This document shows positions 37,501-45,322 of a stretch of 64,000 nt of DNA, in pieces. Under the pieces are notes generated by a model. That model did not search any database, was not told the origin of the DNA, and saw nothing but the letters and a program-made list of their open reading frames with translations. Position 1 is the stretch's first letter. Each line of letters begins with the position of its first letter. A program made the translations under genes and the position numbers. The stretch lies in NCBI GenBank assembly GCA_008973525.1, contig WACJ01000222.1:186001-250000 (forward strand), given 5' to 3'. The stretch is from Stenopsyche tienmushanensis (taxonomy: Eukaryota > Arthropoda > Insecta > Trichoptera > Stenopsychidae).

Positions 37501-39294
37501 AAACTTTCGACTACACTTCTTTCGGTGACTTTCTTTTTGCCATTTTGGAGTATTATTTTGGAATACCTTAACAAGCTAGAATACTTAATTACAGCTAAAC
37601 GTAATTTATAAAACTTTATTAGGAATTCTGCGAAGTATCTCTGAAGCTTGTCGATTTCTTCACTCTTAAAAGGCGACTGACTCACCAAGATGTTTTGCAT
37701 GGTGAGTGTGAAACGACCGCATTTTTTTATATTGAGTTTCGTTATCTCTGATTTTTCGAAGCAATATTTTGGTTCATGATAAGGTCGCTTAGACACTTAA
37801 GAGCATTCAGAAAAGTTATAAACTGATACATGATTGAATAGATTTAAGATTCGTACGGTTCCTTGTGTGGTGGCTGAGAGTAGACAAATGACCGAAAAGA
37901 GTTAGCTATGAAAACATTTACATAAAAGAGCTATTCTTGTAAACACTTCCCATTATGGCATTTTATAGACCTATATGCTATTTTTATTATTAGCAAAAAA
38001 TAACAATGTATATATACAACAAAACTGAGATTACGCTTTTCTCAGTTTTATTATTAGAGTTGCTGAATTACAATTATACAGTTGCTGAAAATATTTTAGC
38101 AAATCAGACTTAAAAAACTGATTCCATCCAATTCCATGAATCGTTTCTAATTATCCCCTAAGACACGACATCAAGATAAATCTGGATTTAGATGAACGAA
38201 GTATTTTATCTCAGTCTGGATTTGATTGAATTGAATTGATGGGAAATAATGCATTGACATGTTGGTAAAAATCGCAAGCAATTGATCGGCATGTCAGATA
38301 AAATTATTCAAATTTACGACGAAACTGTGACACATGTGCAGAGTTCACATATTTAAATTAAAAGGATGTTTATCATTGATTTCTGTCATGTTTCTGTAGC
38401 ACATATTTGCGTGAATCATCACATGAATAATATTGTAACGTATTCATTTGGCCATTGACCACCTTACTAACCGTCTGGTATTGGAAATAATTCCTCATTT
38501 GTATTCAAGTGGTCATTTTTTAATCTCTCAAATTGCCTAATTGACCTGACAATATGAAAACATCTTTATATTATATATAATATTAATATTATGAAATTTC
38601 ATCCCTAAACATTTAAAGTTCGGAAGTATTAATATATTTGATCAATTATCACGATCTATAATATATTTTCTTGTTTTGAAAAAATATAGAGCAAAACGAT
38701 TAATAAAAATAACCAAACATGGAAAATGATGAGAAATCATAAAAAATACATTTATCCTTAAAAAATATTTCTTATAGTGATTGCTCATATCTAATAACAG
38801 ATAAGGTATCTTAAGAAGAAATATATAAAGTTAATGATTTTATGCATGAGTCGTCATGATAAAATGTGGTAATTTGTGATTACATAATAAAAACCGTCGA
38901 TTACTCATCGAAAATTTTCGTCTTCGTTCTGGGAATTGCTAAGTTTTTTTTATATATTCACGTAACTTAGTAAGAAATTCATATAAATCAAATGAAGTAT
39001 GTCTCATCTACTTGTTTTTAGGCTAAGCAAATAATTAAAATATAAATTGAATCGAATGATTTCAGGCAAAACTAAATACGACAATCAATTCGAGAAATCA
39101 TCATCAACCAACCTTGCTGGAAATAATTCGCTTTTCTAACATAGACGCAAATGAGCGCCATCAGTTGGAGTTGTGAAAGTCTTTGGCGAGTCGACGGTGG
39201 TAGCGGAAGCAGATCCCGCAGGTTCGCAATCTCCGCATTTATGAGATCTCTCCTCATTTTGCTGGCACCTTTTGTAGACTTTGTAGGCTCGAAC
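12973..39294 (-). CDS. dys: dysfusion (NPAS4-like) bHLH-PAS transcription factor, nine visible coding exons, 5' end missing
   Basis: Spliced CDS: 39294-39113, 36210-36140, 36048-35959, 35651-35451, 19690-19506, 17525-17419, 17333-17180, 17105-16698, 13573-12973. All junctions are GT-AG and every phase agrees, giving about 665 residues after the missing start. Order: bHLH (1-60), short His-rich linker, PAS-A (about 85-225), PAS-B (about 226-330), then a long low-complexity C-terminal half with a basic patch. Family knowledge: insect Dysfusion pairs with Tango/ARNT in the nucleus to drive tracheal fusion-cell and leg-joint programmes; its vertebrate relative is NPAS4. The match to Dysfusion is recognised from conserved blocks such as [32 protein letters not shown] and [10 protein letters not shown]. 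The first exon is not identified because the bHLH exon begins at an acceptor in phase 2 and has no upstream ATG in frame. Introns are 2.9 kb, 91 bp, 307 bp, 15.8 kb, 2.0 kb, 85 bp, 74 bp and 3.1 kb. No frameshift or internal stop is seen, so the gene looks functional. Confidence 0.93.
14633..14950 (+). mobile_element. mariner transposase relic in the last dys intron
   Basis: A plus-strand frame ends with [18 protein letters not shown] and [15 protein letters not shown], the central mariner transposase blocks around the first catalytic Asp (TGDE.W). The preceding ~50 codons are not clearly transposase, and no terminal repeats were found. Old and fragmentary. Confidence 0.65.
15087..15534. mobile_element. 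piggyBac-like TTAA element, copy B (short)
   Basis: A 448-bp deletion derivative in the last dys intron. TTAA flanks lie at 15083-15086 and 15535-15538, with ends CCCTTTGCGG and CCGCAAAGGG. The centre is missing: the left sub-terminal part joins at about 15308 directly to the right portion of the nested hAT (CTTCGCGGACCC), whose end has decayed. Confidence 0.75.
16698..17105 (-). CDS. dys: dys exon, His/Ser/Tyr-rich C-terminal region
   Basis: A 408-bp exon, acceptor TTCTTTTACAG, donor GAAAG/GTCAGT. It begins [20 protein letters not shown] with [11 protein letters not shown], a conserved post-PAS segment of insect Dysfusion, and then becomes low in complexity and rich in His, Ser, Tyr and Gln, typical of an activation region. 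The reading frame stays open for about 22 codons past the donor, so intron retention would add only a short tail. Confidence 0.92.
17180..17333 (-). CDS. dys: dys exon, end of PAS-B
   Basis: A 154-bp exon between an 85-bp and a 74-bp intron. The acceptor is GCAATTTTAG and the donor TTAAG/GTATCA. The split codon gives Ile, then [33 protein letters not shown] and [12 protein letters not shown], the final beta strands of PAS-B. Confidence 0.95.
17419..17525 (-). CDS. dys: dys exon, PAS-B
   Basis: A 107-bp exon, acceptor TTCTTTGCAG. Its first t completes Asn (aa|t). It reads [20 protein letters not shown], then [15 protein letters not shown]. The donor is TTAA/GTAAGT with one base left over. PAS-B in Dysfusion usually carries YLGY/W...GVSWYQLLH at this place. 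Confidence 0.94.
18567..19447 (-). mobile_element. 881-bp deleted mariner (family M2) inside a dys intron
   Basis: Ends are TTAGGGTGTCGCATAAG (left) and the inverted TTAGGTCGTCCCATAAG (right), each followed by tttcttt/ctttc and flanked by TA (18565-18566, 19448-19449). Minus-strand transposase pieces in order: [20 protein letters not shown] (second HTH), [44 protein letters not shown], and the C-terminal [17 protein letters not shown]. The first ~60 residues are missing next to the right repeat, and frameshifts separate the pieces. Both D and the D34D-type catalytic blocks can still be read. Confidence 0.88.
19506..19690 (-). CDS. dys: dys exon, end of PAS-A and start of PAS-B
   Basis: A 185-bp exon after the 15.8-kb intron. 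The acceptor is GTTGGCAACAG. It reads on directly from FGDQK as [20 protein letters not shown], includes [15 protein letters not shown], and enters PAS-B at [16 protein letters not shown]. The donor AAAAA/GTAAGA leaves two bases. Joining to the 35-kb exon is in frame with no lost residue, so no extra exon is needed inside the large intron. Confidence 0.95.
20342..21239 (+). mobile_element. internally deleted mariner element (family M1, copy 2)
   Basis: Same terminal repeats as the 1.4-kb copy. The left TA is at 20340-20341; the right flank has decayed to TG. From ATG 20498 it keeps about 124 residues of the N-terminal double HTH ([35 protein letters not shown]), then a frameshift near 20850. 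The [14 protein letters not shown] and LLCIWWDF blocks follow, then a deletion removes the region with the last two catalytic Asp, rejoining at the C-terminal [14 protein letters not shown]. It lies in the large dys intron on the opposite strand and is not capable of transposition alone. Confidence 0.88.
21331..21660 (+). mobile_element. hAT (ZBED-like) transposase relic, copy 1
   Basis: The left terminus GTGTCCCCCAACCGGTGGTC, followed by a 'gggccgcaaa' block, is the common hAT end. Downstream translation gives [28 protein letters not shown], a stop, then [14 protein letters not shown], which matches the RWLS..RV..LREE and DEWL.KLAYLADIF blocks of BED-finger hAT transposases. The N-terminal half is missing. 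Confidence 0.75.
21700..23949. other. dys large intron, unannotated AT-rich part
   Basis: No domain-bearing frame or repeat pair recognised. Short frames at 22515-22739 and 23014-23405 look incidental. Confidence 0.55.
23950..24180 (-). repeat. tandem doublet of Helitron-like 5' ends, inverted
   Basis: Two units 120 bp apart on the minus strand (AAAGTTTTATTGCAATCGAA and AAAGTTTTATCGCAATCTAA in plus-strand reading), each with ATACGAACAAACA. Same family as the doublet at 11.5 kb. Located in the large dys intron. Confidence 0.6.
24181..26539. other. dys large intron, unannotated part
   Basis: AT-rich apart from the tRNA-like patch at 25.2 kb. No gene or transposon recognised. Confidence 0.55.
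25201..25266 (+). other. tRNA-like sequence with perfect B box
   Basis: GGTTCGAATCC at 25245-25255 is a perfect pol III B box. TGGACC (25202) and GGTCCA (25256) could close a stem, but the unit is only about 60 nt and no anticodon arm or proper T-stem can be drawn. More likely a tRNA relic or SINE head than a gene. Confidence 0.35.
26540..26999 (+). mobile_element. hAT (ZBED-like) transposase relic, copy 2
   Basis: Starts with the same hAT end as copy 1 (GCGGGCCGGTCTCGGGCCGC, AAATAGTATGCC). The translation contains [20 protein letters not shown] and [10 protein letters not shown], the region after the ADIF block. A segment shared with copy 1 (CAAAGATGCAACAGCAGG) reappears at 27515-27640, beyond the ~495-bp repeat at 27000-27497, which therefore seems to interrupt it. 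Confidence 0.65.
27000..27497 (+). repeat. ~495-bp inverted repeat, left arm, starting at TTAA
   Basis: Starts TTAAGGGGGGAAACCAGTTT and matches the inverted sequence 30879-31374 along its length, with shared GGCAGATTTTTT, GGATATATC, GGCGGGAATTGT and AATAATTGGTTTACAA. The homology stops at GAGTTA. Confidence 0.72.
27641..30229. other. dys large intron between the ~495-bp inverted repeats
   Basis: Apart from the hAT remnant up to 27640 and the Mutator-like relic that follows, nothing is recognised. Frames at 28281-28732 run on both strands and lack domains. Confidence 0.5.
30230..30765 (+). pseudogene. Mutator-like transposase-domain relic
   Basis: Two frames together recall the C-terminal half of the Mutator-like transposase-domain proteins common in insects and cnidarians. 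The first frame gives [20 protein letters not shown] and, after a stop, [18 protein letters not shown]. The second continues as [38 protein letters not shown] and a basic tail. A frameshift falls within NECFNST/VWRLAP, and several stops confirm decay. The family is known from recall, not a search. Confidence 0.6.
30879..31374 (-). repeat. ~495-bp inverted repeat, right arm, ending at TTAA
   Basis: Inverted partner of 27000-27497. Its outer end is GGTCTCCCCCCTTAA. The arms are 3.4 kb apart and diverged by point changes and small indels. It lies about 115 bp past the end of the Mutator-like relic. Confidence 0.72.
31580..31746 (+). mobile_element. short mariner deletion derivative (family M3, copy 1)
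   Basis: Translation from 31593 gives [20 protein letters not shown], the second HTH of a mariner transposase. About 70 bp further on, the sequence jumps to a 3' end, CCTATGAACTTATTGAGTGA, that is shared with the relic at 40.7 kb. Everything between was deleted. Confidence 0.6.
32542..32558. repeat. TA microsatellite
   Basis: A run of about eight TA units in the large dys intron. Confidence 0.8.
33345..33520. mobile_element. fragment of the same pogo-like MITE
   Basis: Inverted relative to 55.6-55.77 kb. Shared pieces include GCGGTAGATGCGATCCGCGG, AAAATCGCACAAAAAAGCTA, TGACTTACATAGAAAA and AAAACCGCATAACTT. Only one end is present. It lies in the large dys intron. Confidence 0.55.
35451..35651 (-). 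CDS. dys: dys exon, centre of PAS-A
   Basis: Sixty-seven codons, phase 0 to phase 0. The acceptor is TTTTTCTTAG and the donor AAAG/GTAGGA. It starts [19 protein letters not shown] and ends with [12 protein letters not shown], both hallmarks of Dysfusion/NPAS4 PAS-A. A Ser/Pro-rich loop ([14 protein letters not shown]) lies between them. The opposite-strand open frame over 35393-35665 is a shadow of this exon. Confidence 0.95.
35959..36048 (-). CDS. dys: dys exon, start of PAS-A
   Basis: Exactly 30 codons, phase 0 at both ends. The acceptor is ATATTATTAG and the donor ATG/GTACGTG. It encodes the first PAS-A strands, [20 protein letters not shown], then [12 protein letters not shown]4 has the same LGHSM block at this position. 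Confidence 0.93.
36140..36210 (-). CDS. dys: dys exon, His/Thr-rich linker between bHLH and PAS-A
   Basis: A 71-bp exon after acceptor TTATTTTAG. The leftover g of the bHLH exon plus 'ta' makes Val, and the exon then reads [20 protein letters not shown] followed by FSK. The donor is AAA/GTAAGC, phase 0. The PTPNIGF block preceding PAS-A is typical of insect Dysfusion. The next intron is only 91 bp. Confidence 0.9.
37132..37901. mobile_element. piggyBac-like element, copy C (inverted)
   Basis: Same family, opposite orientation. The left end is CCCTTTGCGGACG, preceded by TCAA (decayed TTAA); the right end is decayed to GAAAAGAG before TTAG. It contains one terminus of the nested hAT (from 37280, CAGTGGTTCTTAAACTGG). 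The other hAT end is lost through a deletion shared with copy D. A minus-strand frame over 37425-37796 ([11 protein letters not shown]...) is shared with copy D but matches no transposase I know. It lies in the dys intron between the bHLH exon and the linker exon. Confidence 0.7.
37906..39112. other. dys intron after the bHLH exon, unannotated part
   Basis: AT-rich sequence with no recognised repeat or frame. Confidence 0.55.
39113..39294 (-). CDS. dys: dys exon encoding the bHLH domain
   Basis: Sixty codons, phase 2 at the start and one base left over at the end. They encode the basic region and both helices: [18 protein letters not shown], then [20 protein letters not shown], then [17 protein letters not shown]. 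The NPAS4/Dysfusion subfamily is distinguished by the KGASK.RRD.INAEI basic region. The acceptor reads TTTGTCGCCAG/G. The donor CAAG/GTTGGT is weak against the GTRAGT consensus. The frame upstream runs into the intron with no ATG, so a separate short 5' exon ending in phase 2 is required. Confidence 0.93.
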
Positions 39295-40359
39295 CTGGCG
39301 ACAAACAGAACCACATTACAAATTCAGATCGCATTGTGAAATCTCGGATTAGGCAAAAAAGAAAACTAAGTTTCGTGTAGACTGTCTGGATATGCAAAAA
39401 AAAATTGACACGACGAATTTTCGCATATAAATGTAAAATTCAGTGCGATATTTCAAGCCGTGCGTGGGGTGTATGAACAATTACGACTCAAAGCAAAAAT
39501 CGTCTTTTGCAACTCGGGCACGTTCCAGTCGTCTGCAAATTGTTGTCAATATAAAGCATTAAAATCGCCATTAGTCACCGAATAAATTATTTTCGGCGTA
39601 TCTGATACGTATTTGTATGCGACACGGTGTGTGGCAGTAGTCTCATCGAAAATATTCATTGAATATTTTTGGGCATTTTGTCGATCTTGGACATGATTGA
39701 TATTTGCTACACGACTGTGGGAAACTGCTTAGGGCTGACAAATACCTAATTGCGACTCACGTATGACGTAACATGACGAAACTGTTTTTTTAAACAGGAA
39801 AACCCACCATAAGGATCGCTGTGGATAATACAAGATAATATAAGCTTAATTACTTGGGGAAAATGTATATGCAAAAATAATCCATTTAAACATAAATGTT
39901 CAAAATTAATGACGTCAATTGATAAGTATTATACGACATTATTACGAAGTTTTAGTAAAAATAAAATATTTCTAATCGGTTTAAATAATATTTGCATTTA
40001 TTGACGTGTTATTTCATACGATAATGAAATTTTCCCAGAATTTTGCATGAGATAAATTCATATTTTTCTGAGATATATTATATCAAGTAGATTCAACAGC
40101 TTGATCAGATTTATCTCAGCGCAAGAAACATGATTTCACTGCCATCTAGTGGTGTTTTATATCCAATATGAACATAATCGTTCATTCCGTTGAATTCAGA
40201 TTGCCAATTAGATGTATTTATTCATTATTATAACGTAAATTCATTAATTATGTATTAATATTTTCAATTATACATTAGAATAAGGTGCAAAATAATCTTT
40301 AAAATTTTGCCATATAATTGACGCAACTATTAGCAAATTTATGTTATTTTTTTCGATTA
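39295..40359. other. spacer or 5' intron upstream of the dys bHLH exon
   Basis: No convincing initiator exon is seen. The sequence is AT-rich with a slightly more balanced patch at 39420-39720. Confidence 0.45.
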
Positions 40360-40737
40360 TCTTAAAAAGCGAAAAATTATCTATTATTGGTGCTTTTGAT
40401 GGAAGAAATTGCAAAAAAACAATTCTAAATGAAGAAGAAAAAAAGTGCTCTTTCACCAAGAAAATGCACCGTGTCACAAATCGATCGTAACAATGGAAAA
40501 ATTGCATTTTAATTGCTTCTCCATCCACCGTTTTCTCTGAATCTGACTCCTTGTAACTATTACATGTTTGCAAACCTAAAAATAATGTTCCAGGGCTCCA
40601 ATAAAAAATTGATTACCGAAATCGAAGCTTATTTTGAGACCAAAATATATGATACTATGTGTAATGAGTAAAGTCGAATTTTATATAAAAGCTGTTGTTT
40701 TATTAATAATCCTACGTACTTATTGAGTGACGTGTAA
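40360..40737 (+). mobile_element. mariner relic (family M3, copy 2)
   Basis: Broken plus-strand frames recall FHQ(D)NAPCHKS..TMEKLHFN, the second catalytic block of mariner, followed by a LITEIEAYFE-like stretch and a C-terminal YKS... block. The end, CCTACGTACTTATTGAGTGA at 40711, matches the 31.7-kb relic. The coding part carries many stops. Confidence 0.6.
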
Positions 40738-42958
40738 TATTAATATATATTTATGTGGTTTAATTAATATAAATGGTCCATTTGGAAGCTTATATATTGT
40801 CATCGTGTAGATAATCAAAGCGAATGTACGGATTATATTTATCGATGTCGACATATATGGTTAGATTTCAACGAATAAAGATTCTAATCTTACAAATTTA
40901 TAGATCTTACTACAAGAATGATCATACATTAAGAATATACGTATACAAATGATCGAAATCGGCTGAATTTAAACACGAAGCCATAGGAAATTATGCTTGT
41001 TAATTTATTTTTTGTGGCGCTTTTTTTTCATCTCTCTGTGTATAACCGCTCGTAAATTTAATAATAAGCATGGAAACTGTGCCTAATACGAATTCAGGAT
41101 TTTTAATTACGGCCCATTATAATTATGACGCCTTCGTACAACCCTTTTCATTCGTATAGATCAGATAACATCTCGAAGAGAGGATGTACGTCAGTCCATA
41201 ACAAATAATGAATAATTCGATTCCCATGATATTCGAGCCACACATTCAACATGCGACAGTCTCGCTCGGACACTTTCTCAGAACCAATTGAGAATTCAAA
41301 GGGTGTCGATTTTTTATCTAATCTTGTAATGAGTGACTGACGCGAATATTGACGAGGCCGATGAATATTTTCATATGTATATATTTATATGAGTGCTTAC
41401 GTGGCGGGGATGCTAATTTTTTGGCGTGATCTTAAGCAGAACATCGAAAACGACAATAAACACATTAAATCATGCGCGAGAAGCGATAATTTGCGACCGT
41501 GCCGATTTAAAAACCGACCCGGTTCAAAGGTCGTATCACAGCGGCATAATATTTATTTTGATGTCCAATTACGTCGAAGTATTTCACGCTGTCATAGAGA
41601 GCGGTTCCACTGAAAAATCCGCACAAACATCAAATGCACATACGTTCAGCAACGCCAAGTGCTAAAAATTCGGCAAACACTCGAAAAAAGTACATTTGAC
41701 ACTTTTCGGGTTCAAATCGAGCTTCAGACTCAGTCGATAAATGACCTTGAGAAATTGATTGAGGCAATAAATCCGCATATGGGAGTTACGGTAAAATTGG
41801 TCCTCCGGCGAAAATCGTCAAATGGATGATAATGAAAACTGGTTTCGATTAAATCGCAAAAATCCCACAATCGATGCAATCGACGCTGCATGCAATCTTA
41901 AGGGTTGATCGCAACCCAACATCCGATATTTAAATCATATTTATCATGTCATAAAAATACATTTACGATCGATTTGCGCCGCGAATACTAATTTTCAAAT
42001 GGCTCTCGCCGATAAATTTTAACAGCTTTTTTTATGAAGTTCGTGATTGATTTTCATGCGAAATCGTTAAAATTATCATTATCAACTGCATGCGATATCG
42101 TATGGCGTGTATTGGATGCAATGTGCATTCTTCTCGATCATGCAAATAGCATAATGATGTTTGTTTCCATGTACGAAATTTGCATAAGATGTTAATATGC
42201 TAATAAAACGTGATTTATTGGCATTTTCGTGAGCTTATAATGCGATTTTTTCTGTTGGTGTATTATTAAGAAGATGTACATTGTTTTGCATGGAAAGCTT
42301 ATGAAACCGTTGTGCGATTAATCAATCTATTTTTTTTTGGCATTTATCCATTGTCAACGATGTAAAATCATTATGGTACGATGTAATGGCATATTAATCA
42401 TCCATCGAATGTATATTTTTATTGGCTTTATATATCCATGCATTTTTTTGCGTGTAAATATTTCATAATTGGATAATCTTACATGTTATGTAGAAAAGCG
42501 TGATGATGTGTGATTTTTCTTTCTTCAAATATGTTCTTCGATGTGTTTATACACTAACACGATGAATATTTTAATCATAATCTAGATGTATTATTTTAGC
42601 GATGTGCACTCTAATAAATATGCAAATTTTCTATACATTTATTTAAATTATAATAGATTAGGTATTTATTTACCTGGTAAACATTTTAATGATGTCCTTA
42701 TCCGATTGCCTTCTTCACAATTCTAACACTGCATATTAAAGTATTAATTAATGTCAGATTTTAAATGACATTTTCACACGTTAAAGATTAAATTGTCATA
42801 AAATTTGAGTTGTGCAGATTTTTAAAAACACGCAATTATTAACGATGCCAGGACGCAAACTGCATCGTTTGTCGCGTCACTGATGTTATCACTGTTTTGC
42901 ATGCTCTTATCTGATCTCATAAGTGCGGTGATGCGTCTTCTTGTATGTTATCATGTAG
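40738..42958. other. spacer or 5' intron of dys
   Basis: Moderately AT-rich. The stretch 41200-42150 carries many CpG and short frames on both strands, but none with a recognisable product. Confidence 0.45.
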
Positions 42959-43114
42959 GCAACACGTTTATCTCTGACCGGCGTCAGACCTCAACTGTCA
43001 TCCCCTCGTCGGGCACGTGCCGTCGAAGCTGATGACTTATTACCGTCGATGAAGAACGACGACGCAAACGAAAGCCTCTCGTCGGTCACTCGCGTCAAAT
43101 CTCTCAACAGACAG
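42959..43114 (+). other. possible orphan coding exon in a GC-rich block
   Basis: Between an acceptor-like CATGTAG and a donor-like CAG/GTAAAT lie 52 open codons, phase 0 to 0, including VRPQLSSPRRARAVEADDLL, then PSMKNDDANESLSSVTRVKS and LNRQ. No family is recognised and no partner exon was found. It may equally be untranslated or regulatory sequence upstream of dys. Confidence 0.3.
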
Positions 43115-43479
43115 GTAAATCCTTCCGACAACGCCGGTCGTGCACCGACTGACTAACAGCCTTCTCAAAAGGTGATCCTTTTGCCGGTCCATCCACGATT
43201 AAACAGATTGCTATGCTTGCAGACAATGCAGACAGACTACAATGCTTTCATTTCCGAATATCGTTCATTCGCTTTAAAAACGCCGTTTTAAATCACGCCC
43301 CATCATAAGGTGAGCCAAACAAATCGCTCTCTACGTCTAAATTTGAATTAAGTTGCAAATTTGAATCGTTATTCATTCAAAATTCAAATTAAAAATCGCA
43401 TTTATTCAAACGAAATGGATACACAGTCGCTATTGGCCTTCTCAGCCTTGAAATATAAATAAATCAAGACGTCATCTCG

Positions 43480-43960
43480 CTCGCGCGCGCAGCGCACGCG
43501 ATGAGATAGACAGAGACAGAACACCACCGTCTCGAGATGTCTCATAAAGCTCGCTAATAGGCACTCAGCTCCGTATGAATAAGATGAATCAGCGCTTCGC
43601 GTCAGCCTCTCGTCGGCGCCGATTGGTCGATCGGGAATCGCTTCGTTCGATCTGTGCGCGCCTCCCGGTGGGGGGAAAATATGTAAAAATTCAAATTTGC
43701 AGAGTTTAAAGAGTGTTTTTATGGTAATTTTCATTGCATGGAAAGTACGGGAGCGTGACTCGGGCCCCATTGGCCGGTAGCGTGACGCTATGAAGACTGT
43801 GGGAAAAATTCCTTGCCAGTCTCGACGAATGCATATGCAGACTTCACAACGCATGTATTATGCACAACGGCACTGCAACCCCTGCAGGGAGCGAAGATCG
43901 CAGCCAAAAAGCAGCGCGGACGCGCCACAATTAAAGAGACGTGATGCCATGGCGATTTTT
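43480..43960. other. CpG-rich block upstream of dys, possible promoter or 5' region
   Basis: Contains CTCGCGCGCGCAGCGCACGC and further CpG-dense stretches, unlike the AT-rich surroundings. A 150-codon frame on the minus strand (43402-43854) has no domain and no suitable splice donor for joining to the dys bHLH exon. About 4 kb upstream of that exon. Confidence 0.35.
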
Positions 43961-44566
43961 TTGCGCGCTAATTGAAATATCTAATTAAAAAGGTCTTTGA
44001 ACTGCAATTTGCGCTTTGGATAGAAAATCAATAAATGCATTTTTAGGAACGTAAATCATGCTCTTAAATGCATAATAGCGCTACCAGAAGAGAATTAATA
44101 AATGCACAATATATTTTAATATTTACATTATATTCCGCAAACATTTCCATTCATCCAGATCACCTAAATCCTTATCCAAAAGTATCATCAAGTCACTGAC
44201 AGATTTATTGTCTTTGAACATTTTTTATTATATGCTAGTTAAAATGATTTTAACACGCTTTTTGCAAAAATAATTTTCAGACAGAGTTCTCTCGCAATAT
44301 AAATATAATATTAGAGCATCATCGCATACGCAAGGATATATAGTCATTGGGACTTTGCCTAAGTATTACCAACAATGATATATCATTGTTCAGCACTAAG
44401 AGGGTTAAAAACCAAGTTTAAAATGTATTTATTCTATTCAAAGTATATAAGAAGACGATCTCTTTTCATAGCAATATATGAAAATAAACAAGATCTTGAT
44501 GAAAATTAGGTTATATACATGCAAATAATTTTCTAAATAATGCTAACATTATCGAATTCATATTAA

Positions 44567-45318
44567 CTCTTTGCGTTCGTTTGTCTGCTCTCAGTCACCA
44601 CACAAAGAACCGTACAAATCTTAACTCTATTCATTCATGTATCAGTTTATAACTTCTCTGAATGCTCTTAAGTGTCTAAGCGACCTTATCATGAGCCAAA
44701 ATATTGCTCCGACAAATCAGAGATAACGAATGCAAATGCAAACGCCATGCAAAACACCGTGGCGAGTCAGTCGCCTTTTGAGAGTGAAGAAATCGACAAG
44801 CTTCGGAGATACTTCGCAGAATTTCAAATAAAGCCTTATAAATTACGTTTAACTGTAACTAGGCATTCTCGCTGTTTTATGTTAAGGTATTCCAAAATAA
44901 TAGTCAAAAATGGCAAAAGGAAAGTCACCGAAAGAAATGTAGTCGAAAGTTTTTTGGCGAATCCTATCCCAATCCTTCTGACTTTTAAAACAAACATTTA
45001 TTGGTCAAATATTGGTCGAAATAGATCTTCTTAAAATGTTTTCTGTAAATAATTCAACGAAAATATCTTATTCAAGTATAGATAAATGTTTTTTTTTATA
45101 TTTCCGCGGACCCCCGGTAATGGCTTTGCGGATCCCCAGGGATCCGCGGACCTCAGTTTAAGAACCGCTGGTCTAAGCATACATCTAATGTCAATAAATA
45201 ATTGATATATCTTGCTTATCCTTCATAATCTTGCATGTTATGTATCAGTGCTCTTTCAATGGAAATTAATTCCGACCATTACGACACCCATGTCCAAATT
45301 TAATACGTCCGCGAAGGG
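44567..45318. mobile_element. piggyBac-like TTAA element, copy D
   Basis: TTAA at 44563-44566 and 45319-45322 flank ends CTCTTTGCG and CGCGAAGGG. The nested hAT keeps only its right terminus, AGTTTAAGAACCGCTG, ending at 45170. The plus-strand frame 44672-45034 parallels the one in copy C, including the deletion that fuses element sequence to hAT sequence near 44945. Confidence 0.75.
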
Positions 45319-45322
45319 TTAA

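Noticed and set aside
43402..43854. 150-codon minus-strand frame considered as the first dys exon
   Set aside because: No recognisable domain, and no donor that would leave phase 2 to join the bHLH exon; composition alone explains its length.
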